Origin: Rhodocyclaceae bacterium
Lineage (GTDB): Bacteria > Pseudomonadota > Gammaproteobacteria > Burkholderiales > Rhodocyclaceae
Assembly: GCA_016791105.1 (NCBI GenBank)
Contig: JAEUNM010000037.1
Coordinates: 1 to 64,000, forward strand
Length of the DNA: 64,000 bases
Reading direction: 5' to 3'
Position numbers and translations under genes: made by a program. Positions 36,456-43,085 of this stretch are shown in pieces (position 1 is the first letter of the stretch; each line of letters begins with the position of its first letter). The notes under the pieces are model-generated. The model had not been told where the DNA came from, did no database searches, and worked only from the letters and a program-made list of their open reading frames with translations.

Positions 36456-39400
36456 ATGTGGCGACCGGATGCCGAACAAGCGGCGCGGATAGAACGTGTC
36501 GTGGCCGTCGGCGACCTGCTTTCCGACGCGCTATTCATGCCCGACCTGGGCGAAAATCGACGCTTGGCTGACACGTATGGTGACCATGACGATTTTTGGC
36601 GCGAGATTCTTCTGCTGCTTCCGGCGCTGCCGCTGGCACTGGGGCCGGACACAGAGCGCGGCCTGAGCGACTACCTGTGCTTTCCGGGGGCCCGCTTCGT
36701 TCCGGAGAGCAGCTGGAAGCGTCGGCTGGCTCGCAAGGCGGCTGAACTTGCAGCCGCCGACTGGCTCATCCACACCCGCAGCCAGATTGCCGCCGATCTG
36801 GTGCTGGCCCGATTGCAAGTCATGCTCAGTCATCCCGAAGCCGGTGTCGAGCGGCCTGCGGATGACAGGCTGTACCGGGAGGATCGCCGATTGGTCCGGC
36901 CCGATGAAAGCTACCTGTTTCCGCGCATCTCGGACTGCCTGGCCCTGCTGTCCGAACTACCCGCCTCAAATTCCCAACTGGATCTGCTGGAGGAGATTTT
37001 TGCCGGGCGCTGGCCGGCAGCCCTGGTCACGCGGCCTCATCGCGACAGATTTAGCGTGGTCGATCGTTCCATCCCCTGTCGCTGGGATGCGTTGGCCCTG
37101 CACCTGCTGGCAAACGGGCGGCTAAACGAAGCCGGTTATCGCCAAGCCAAGGCGGTCGTCGGCCCGACGCTCATGAATGTCTGTTCGCTTGCGGGGGACG
37201 CTGTCCGCCAGCACGAACTTTGGCAAAACCGCCGCGCCGGAATAGAGCAAGGGCTGAAAGCCGGCCGCTTCTCCGGCAGCAAGCAGGAAGGCAAAATGCT
37301 CCCCGGGTTTCAATGGAACGACCGTTATACATTTGGGTATTCGTTCCATCGCCCAGAACACGTCGAAACGCTCCAAAAATGGGCGTTGCGCGAGCAGGAA
37401 CTGCATTTCGATGCAATGAGCCTGACCGACGAGGTTGATTGGGAGGTCGGGGGCGGCCTAACGCACTTGGTCCTGCTGGCACTCAGGCAGTTGGAACGAC
37501 TGGCCCTTGATCGCAAAACCTTTACGAAGGAGGTCCGGTCCTATCGGCTGGTGCAGCAGTTGGCGGAAATGCTCTCGAATTGGAAGCGCGGCCTGAGTCC
37601 CAGCGATGAAACTCTGTTGGCCGAGCAGCTAGGCGGCTTCCGGCCGGACATCCTGGAACAGGCCCTGCCCTATGCCGCCGATGCCAAACCGGCCTTCCTG
37701 CGCGCACTAGGCTGGCACGACACTTTGCCGCTCTACGCCGTGTTGCGCGAACACGCTTGGGAGCCGGATGCGGAAAGCGCAGGGCAGGACGAGGACACGC
37801 CCGCCACCCCGCACCTGGACCGACCCGCCTTGCTCGCGGCATTGCGCCAAGTGAAGCCCGAACATCGCCGGCGCTTCGCCGACGCCATGGCGGTCAAGCC
37901 TGTCTCCCAATTCGACCACTATCCCGGCAACCAGCCCCTGCGTCGTTACCTGATGGCGGTCGAAGCTCTGGAAGGCAGCAATCGCGTCGAAATCGACAAG
38001 GCGATGGCCAAGGGCGCGTACTTCGCGATCCGCGCCTTTGGGCTGTTGCCGGTACCCGACGATGCGGAGTTGCGCCAACGCTACCTGCGCCTGCGCCAGC
38101 TTCTGAAAGATGCGGCCGAATACGGCCAGGAGCGCCGGGCCAATACGCACAAGGCGGTCGCCATCGCCATGGATCACCTGGCCGCAACCACCGGCTATGC
38201 CGACGGTGTTCGGCTGGAATGGTCGATGGAGGCCAGATTTGCCGAGGAGACGCGCGCTTTGGGCGCGCCGCGCCAGGTAGAGAAATGGACGCTGGCCCTG
38301 AACCTCGACGCCGAAAGCCCGCAAATCACGGTGCATAAAGATGGCAAGCTGCTAGCCAGCGTGCCATCGGCCTTGCGCAAGGCGCCCGCCTATCTGGACT
38401 TGAAATCCCATCTGGATAACCACCGGGCGCAGATGCGGCGCTTCCGCAAGGTGCTTGAGGGCTATATGGCGCAAGGCGAGTCCTTGCCGCTCGATCAGCT
38501 GCAGGTGTTGCGCCGCCTTCCCTACGGCAATGCGCTGCTGCATACCCTGGTTCTGTACAGCGAGAGCGGCAAGCTGGGACTGCTGCACCCGACTCAGGAT
38601 CTGTTGGTCGATCTGGAAGGACGCACCTTCCCGCTTGGGATTTCGTTCCGCATTGCGCATGTGCATGACCTGTTCCAGGCAGGTCAGCTTGCCGCCTGGC
38701 AACGCCGAATCGTGGCGCAGCAATGGGTGCAGCCGTTCAAGCAAGTGTTCCGTGAGCTTTACATCCTGACGCCGGCCGAAATTGCCTGTGGCGACCATTC
38801 TTTACGCTTTGCCAACCACGCGGTTCGCGGCCCGATCGCGAGCCGACTGCTTCAGAGCCGAAACTGGCTGAGTGCGCGTGGCGAAAACGGGATGTGCAGC
38901 AAGGTGGATCGCGCCAGCGGCTTGGTCGCCTGTTTCGAATTCTCCGGCGTGTACAACTACTTGGGCGAGGAAGACGGCGAGCCAACGAGCGGCGCGATCC
39001 GCTTCGCCACGAGCGTGCCGCGCCGCCGCCAGCCAGTAAGCTCGGTACCGCTGGCGCAAGTTCCACCCTTGTTGCTGTCCGAAACCTTCCGCGATGCCGA
39101 CCTGACCGTTTCGGTCGCCCAGGTGATCCGCGATGACGAATTCGATGAATTCGAATACTTCGACAATTTCGAAGCTTTCGGCGAACTGATCAGCGCGCCC
39201 GATGAAGACGACAGATATTTTTCCACCGAGACGGTCGAGCACCGTGCAGCGGTGGTCACCGCTCTGGTGCACGCGCTCGGGCTCAAGGGCGTCCGCTGCG
39301 AAGGCCGCTTCGCCTACGTGCAGGGGCGGCGCGCCCAATACCGTGTGCATCTGGCGACTGCCGCCATTCACATACTTCCCGGCAACTACCTGTGCATAGT

Positions 39401-39581
39401 TCCGGACAAGTCGGCCAGCAAGAACCGAACGTTGTACCTGCCGTTCGCGGAAACGGATACCCGCATAGGCGAAATCCTCAGCAAAATCCTGTTGCTGGTC
39501 CGCGACGATCAGATCAAGGACGAAAGCATCACGGAACAGATCGACGCCGCGTTGGAAACAGGCACTGGCACGCCTGATTAA
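36456..39581 (+). CDS. DUF4132-type (MolR-like) large protein
   Basis: A 1,041-residue soluble protein. The central-to-C-terminal part has the DUF4132 pattern: KWTLALNLDAESPQ, SVPSALRKAPAYLDLKSHL, HNRAQ-like helix, LLHTLVLYSESGKLGL, FRIAHVHDLFQAGQLAAWQR and QQWVQPFKQVFRELY. The last about 120 residues (STETVEHRAAVVTALVHALG...IHILPGNYLCIVP) form a separate C-terminal domain often found in these proteins. The N-terminal half is helical, of the DUF5724-like kind. Members are related to E. coli MolR and sometimes carry WGR domains, but their biochemical role is unknown. GGAGG upstream supports the start, 4 bp after the small partner gene. The gene is isolated by repeat blocks on both sides, a sign of an accessory unit. 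Confidence 0.75.
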   Translation: MWRPDAEQAARIERVVAVGDLLSDALFMPDLGENRRLADTYGDHDDFWREILLLLPALPLALGPDTERGLSDYLCFPGARFVPESSWKRRLARKAAELAAADWLIHTRSQIAADLVLARLQVMLSHPEAGVERPADDRLYREDRRLVRPDESYLFPRISDCLALLSELPASNSQLDLLEEIFAGRWPAALVTRPHRDRFSVVDRSIPCRWDALALHLLANGRLNEAGYRQAKAVVGPTLMNVCSLAGDAVRQHELWQNRRAGIEQGLKAGRFSGSKQEGKMLPGFQWNDRYTFGYSFHRPEHVETLQKWALREQELHFDAMSLTDEVDWEVGGGLTHLVLLALRQLERLALDRKTFTKEVRSYRLVQQLAEMLSNWKRGLSPSDETLLAEQLGGFRPDILEQALPYAADAKPAFLRALGWHDTLPLYAVLREHAWEPDAESAGQDEDTPATPHLDRPALLAALRQVKPEHRRRFADAMAVKPVSQFDHYPGNQPLRRYLMAVEALEGSNRVEIDKAMAKGAYFAIRAFGLLPVPDDAELRQRYLRLRQLLKDAAEYGQERRANTHKAVAIAMDHLAATTGYADGVRLEWSMEARFAEETRALGAPRQVEKWTLALNLDAESPQITVHKDGKLLASVPSALRKAPAYLDLKSHLDNHRAQMRRFRKVLEGYMAQGESLPLDQLQVLRRLPYGNALLHTLVLYSESGKLGLLHPTQDLLVDLEGRTFPLGISFRIAHVHDLFQAGQLAAWQRRIVAQQWVQPFKQVFRELYILTPAEIACGDHSLRFANHAVRGPIASRLLQSRNWLSARGENGMCSKVDRASGLVACFEFSGVYNYLGEEDGEPTSGAIRFATSVPRRRQPVSSVPLAQVPPLLLSETFRDADLTVSVAQVIRDDEFDEFEYFDNFEAFGELISAPDEDDRYFSTETVEHRAAVVTALVHALGLKGVRCEGRFAYVQGRRAQYRVHLATAAIHILPGNYLCIVPDKSASKNRTLYLPFAETDTRIGEILSKILLLVRDDQIKDESITEQIDAALETGTGTPD

Positions 39582-39612
39582 TGCCAGGTACGGTTAATCG
39601 GAACCGGACCGC

Positions 39613-39848
39613 CGGACGGGGCATGTTGCCCCGTCCACAGCGTTTGCGGCGTTCGAGCAAGCCACTTGTCGTTTGCGCGCCGCGCTTCCGAAACGTTGCG
39701 GACGTAAGCTGGTTGGAAGGGCCGGTGCCGCCATGCCGGAGCTTGGCTGTTGTCCTCGGCAAATCCGGTGCCGCCAATGTCCGTTACCGGCCTGTGGCAA
39801 TGGCGCGAAAACGTTTCGGACGGGGATATCACGTCCAGCCGGGGCGTA
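39613..39848. repeat. Dispersed repeat type B, copy 3
   Basis: Begins with the same GGACGGGGCATGTTGCCCCG hairpin and ends AAACGTTTCGGACGGGG..CGTCCAGCCGG. It is joined to a type-A element 30 bp downstream. Confidence 0.8.
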
Positions 39849-39877
39849 ATCAGCCCTTGCCAGGCGCCCGCGACCCT

Positions 39878-40039
39878 CGTAGGTTGGGGTGACGCAGGAA
39901 CCCCAACATCGGGCGTTGGTGAGTTACGGCAAATGTTGGTCCGATTCGCCCTGCCCCGCCGGCGCGCAGGCTACTGCCAACATCGGGCGTTGGTGAGTGA
40001 GGGCAAATGTTGGGGTTCGCAAGCTCACCCCAACCTACG
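39878..40039. repeat. Palindromic repeat type A, copy 4
   Basis: CGTAGGTTGGGGTGACGCAG to CTCACCCCAACCTACG, with central units based on CATCGGGCGTTGGTGAGT. It ends about 10 bp before the 3' end of the esterase gene. Confidence 0.8.
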
Positions 40040-40048
40040 GGCTACGGG

Positions 40049-40678
40049 CTAGCTTTCACCCAGCCGCTTCAGGATTGCCTCGACCACGCGCATGTCGATG
40101 CCGTGGCCCAGGCCGGTGAAGCGTTCAAGGGTGGCGTGCCCGCCCAAGGCCTGCAATTGGGCATGGGCTTCGGCGGCCAGACTGATAGGCATCACGCGAT
40201 CCACATCGCCGTGCATCAGATCGACTACCGTGCCGGCCGGCGCCCTGGTGGGCGCCTGGGCAAAGCGGCCGGCGATGGAAATCACCCGCTGCGCCAGGGC
40301 TGGCCCGGCTTGCTGGGTGGATTCGAGCGACATGATGGACCCCTGCGAGAAGCCGATCAGCGTGGTGCGCGCCGCGGGGACGCCGCTGCGCGATTGCCAG
40401 GCACTTACGCTCTGCTGGAATGCGGGCATGGCCGCGGCAACGCGGCCGGGCCGGTTGGCTTCAGTAACGCCCTGCACGGAAAACCACTGCCAGCCGGCGC
40501 CCAGATCGCATGGATCGGGCGAGCGCACGCTGATGACCCAGGCCGCAGGCCGCTGCGCCGCCAGTGCCTCGCCAAGCGGGCGCATATCGTCCGGGCTGGC
40601 ACCCACGCCGTGGAACAGCAACAGCATTTCGGCACCCGCCACCGCGGCGGGCTGCTGGATGATCAGGTCATTTTGCAC
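40049..40678 (-). CDS. ypfH: YpfH-like esterase (alpha/beta-hydrolase)
   Basis: A 209-residue cytoplasmic alpha/beta-hydrolase of the phospholipase/carboxylesterase family. The nucleophile elbow is GFSQGS (Ser111), the acid is in MHGDVDRVMP (Asp158 or Asp160) and the catalytic His is His192 in GLGHGID. The oxyanion loop FHGVGASPDDM lies near residue 22. Length and motifs match E. coli YpfH, an esterase with a preference for short acyl esters; the natural substrate is unknown. The gene stands alone on the minus strand between two composite B+A repeat blocks, so it may have moved as a cassette. Confidence 0.85.
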   Translation of the reverse strand: MQNDLIIQQPAAVAGAEMLLLFHGVGASPDDMRPLGEALAAQRPAAWVISVRSPDPCDLGAGWQWFSVQGVTEANRPGRVAAAMPAFQQSVSAWQSRSGVPAARTTLIGFSQGSIMSLESTQQAGPALAQRVISIAGRFAQAPTRAPAGTVVDLMHGDVDRVMPISLAAEAHAQLQALGGHATLERFTGLGHGIDMRVVEAILKRLGES

Positions 40679-40755
40679 GTGTTGTCCTTTAGTCGGATCG
40701 CGGCGCGGGTCGCGCCGACGGGGCTGGCATTCTTGGCCGACAGGCTGGCGCAGGA

Positions 40756-40872
40756 TGGAGCATGCAGCTCACTCCGCAGCGTTTGCGGGCGTCCGCTCAG
40801 GCATTATCCCGCACACGCCGCGCCTCCGATACCTTGGAGAAGGATTGAGACACCGCGTCCAGCCGGGGCGTA
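40756..40872. repeat. Dispersed repeat type B, copy 4 (degenerate)
   Basis: Shares GCAGCGTTTGCGG, CGCGCCTCCGATACC and CGCGTCCAGCCGGGGCGTAA with copy 3, with its left hairpin eroded. As at 39613, a type-A element follows at once. Confidence 0.65.
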
Positions 40873-40901
40873 ACCAGCCCTTGCCCGGTGCCCGCAACCC
40901 T

Positions 40902-40989
40902 CGTAGGTTGGGGTGACGCAGGAACCCCAACATCGGCCGTAGGTAAGTCGCGGCAAATGTTGGGGTTCGCAAGCTCACCCCAACCTACG
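40902..40989. repeat. Palindromic repeat type A, copy 5
   Basis: Compact form: CGTAGGTTGGGGTGACGCAG, a short centre, then GCTCACCCCAACCTACG. It abuts the stop codon of the minus-strand gene at 40993 and may end its transcript. Confidence 0.85.
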
Positions 40990-40992
40990 CGG

Positions 40993-41976
40993 CTACGACC
41001 CGCCACCTGCCGCTTCGGGTGGGCGCGGCGAAATTCCGAACAGGCCGATTACTTCAGCCACCGGCGGTCGCAGCCAGTCCGGGCAGGCGCCGTACCAATC
41101 GCGCAGGTAATCGGCAAATGGCTTGGCTGCGCTGGCCTTGTCCCGGTTCAGATACACGATGGTCCGCCATAGCTGCGGATAACGATCGAATAACACCAGC
41201 ATCTGATTTGCGATAAGTTCGTTTTTGTCGCGCAAATACGGGTTGGCGCGTAGCTGCTCGAAATTTTGTTCGAACCATGTCCCGAAGTTCACGCCGTCCG
41301 GCAACTGACGGTGCGCATCCGCGCTCAGGCGTCCGGCATAGGCCTCGAAGGCCGGCGCATAGCCGCTCAGGTTGCGGTTGGGCGGATGCCGCGCCCAGTC
41401 GCGACTCATGGCCTTCAGGGTATGCAGCGCGGCTGCTTCGCACAGCGATTCTTCGAACCACTGGTTGCGCGTATCGGGGCTCGCGCCAACTAAATCCTTG
41501 TGGTCGAAATTCGAGTAAATGTGGCAAAGCTCGTGCGAGAACTGGTAGGCAAACTGCGTCCAATGCACGTCGCGCGCAGTAAGTTGAACCACGTAATAGC
41601 CCTCGCCCGAGCGCTCGTACAGCACGCGCGGCGCCCCCGCGCGCGGCACCACGCGCAGCGGCACTTGCGCCCGCTCGCGCGCGTCCACCGCGGCCGCCAG
41701 TACGCGCGCGGCAGACATGAGCACGATGCCAATTTCGCCCGGCGCGGCACTGCCCCAGTCGCCCGCGGCGACGGCAAGACGTATCGGTTCGGCCGCTTCA
41801 GACTGGTCTGCGGGCTGTTCGCGCTCCGCCACGGGCGGCCCGGTGAGCACTTTGGTCCGGCGCGGAATCGTGGCTGCCCCCTGCGACTCGGCCTGGGCGC
41901 AGGGCGGCAGCAGCGCGGCAAGTGCCAGCGACAGAACGACGGCGCATAGGCCGCGACGGGCTGAAGCGTTCGGCAT
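40993..41976 (-). CDS. Secreted protein with an HExxH zinc-peptidase motif
   Basis: A 327-residue exported protein: signal peptide at 1-29 (VVLSLALAALLPPCAQA), then a domain with FSHELCHIYSN (His148, Glu149, His152) and, 23-28 residues later, WFEESLCEAAAL, whose Glu176 or Glu180 could be the third ligand of a gluzincin-type site. The remainder is helical (YAPAFEAYAGRLSAD, NELIANQMLVLFDRYPQLW) with no further known domain. The layout (export signal, HExxH and a downstream E..xE helix) fits a periplasmic metallopeptidase, but I cannot place it in a named family. It stands alone; its stop codon lies inside the end of a type-A repeat. Confidence 0.65.
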   Translation of the reverse strand: MPNASARRGLCAVVLSLALAALLPPCAQAESQGAATIPRRTKVLTGPPVAEREQPADQSEAAEPIRLAVAAGDWGSAAPGEIGIVLMSAARVLAAAVDARERAQVPLRVVPRAGAPRVLYERSGEGYYVVQLTARDVHWTQFAYQFSHELCHIYSNFDHKDLVGASPDTRNQWFEESLCEAAALHTLKAMSRDWARHPPNRNLSGYAPAFEAYAGRLSADAHRQLPDGVNFGTWFEQNFEQLRANPYLRDKNELIANQMLVLFDRYPQLWRTIVYLNRDKASAAKPFADYLRDWYGACPDWLRPPVAEVIGLFGISPRPPEAAGGGS

Positions 41977-42240
41977 GGCGTGTCCCGCATATAGTCAGGT
42001 TCAGGCGACGGATGGGCGCGCTTACTTTTTTCTGCGCGGTGGTTTCGCGCGCCCGGCCGGCTGCGGCATCTTGCGGGCGAGACGCCCGCACCCCGGAAAA
42101 GCACCGCGCCACAAAAACCGGCCGCCCGGCGAGAGCCGCATCGCTTCCGCTCAAGCTGGCGGAGTCAGGCAGGCCACCGCAGTCAAAGTATTGCAAATAG
42201 CCCGGACAGACCGGCTTCCGCATATTAATGCAGCGGGGCT

Positions 42241-42411
42241 GTTGGCGGCGGTGGATTTCCGTTGAAAATTGGCGACGAGAAGCGCTGGTCTGCATGGCTG
42301 TAAGCGCACAACTGCTGCGCTTACAGCCATGCCCAAGCATACCTTGGTCGTTGCCGTGTCAAGGGTTCGCTTCGCCGGATAAAGCCCGCCCTTGACACGG
42401 CAACGACCAAG
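42241..42411. repeat. Dispersed repeat type C, copy 2, with two nested hairpins
   Basis: The 17-bp perfect hairpin at 42292-42332 is the same as in copy 1. Downstream, CTTGGTCGTTGCCGTGTCAA and its inverted partner TTGACACGGCAACGACCAAG (ending 42411) form a second, longer stem that copy 1 lacks. Confidence 0.85.
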
Positions 42412-42582
42412 CAAAACATGTGCCCGATTTTTTGCCGCCGCCGTATTTCGGCGGATTTTGACCGCCGCTGACAGGGGCAGCCCGCCGCGCCACAAACACC
42501 ACGCACCGGAGGCGCGCGATGCGCGACAATGCGGGCGGACACGAGGGCAGAACGGCCGAACAGCACGTGCGAGGAGATTGCG

Positions 42583-43011
42583 ATGAGCAAAAGGAAGGGA
42601 CATAAATCCGAACCCGCCGCGGCCGAAAAAGCCCTGGCCGAAAAAGCGCTGGAACTGAGTATCGCGGCGCCGCAAGTGGTGGCGCACCGGGTAACGCGCA
42701 TGCTCACGGCCGGCCCCATGCCGTCGGCGGAAGACCGCGAGGAATTTATGACCATGGGCAGCGAAAAGGTGGTGGCCTTTTCGGAAGGGTTTGCCGCCAT
42801 GTGCGTGGAAGCCATGACGGTGCAAACCCAGGCGGCGCAATCTTTGCTGGACTTGCCCCTGTCCCACCCGGATGATTTGCACAAGGCCGTGGATGAAGCC
42901 GTGCGCAGCCACGCCGAAGGCGTGACCAAAGTGCTGGATGCCGGCTTGAGCCCGGTCCACGCCAAAGCCGTGAGCAACGCCAAGCGCCTGGCCCGCCACA
43001 AGAAGGGGTAA
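42583..43011 (+). CDS. Phasin-like granule-associated protein (tentative)
   Basis: A 142-residue all-helical protein without signal peptide. GAGGAGA upstream fixes the start. The sequence LELSIAAPQVVAHRVTRMLTAGPMP, MGSEKVVAFSEGFAAMCVEAM and NAKRLARHKKG resembles small phasin-type proteins of polyhydroxyalkanoate granules, which share a conserved 'EK..Af.es' helix and a basic end. Phasins coat the granule surface and stabilise it. There is no PHA synthase or depolymerase in the window, so the assignment rests on helix pattern and one motif. The gene is alone and converges with the 976-residue orphan 75 bp away. Confidence 0.45.
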   Translation: MSKRKGHKSEPAAAEKALAEKALELSIAAPQVVAHRVTRMLTAGPMPSAEDREEFMTMGSEKVVAFSEGFAAMCVEAMTVQTQAAQSLLDLPLSHPDDLHKAVDEAVRSHAEGVTKVLDAGLSPVHAKAVSNAKRLARHKKG

Positions 43012-43085
43012 GTGCTGCTTTTGTACCAAGCTACGCGCGGGGTGGCGCTGGCGTAGTGCAATCTGCCGGCCGGCCAGGGAACGAA

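Noticed and set aside
42442..42462. CCGCCGTATTTCGGCGG followed by ATTTT as a terminator
   Set aside because: No plus-strand gene ends upstream of it and the T-run is short; it may be chance in GC-rich DNA.
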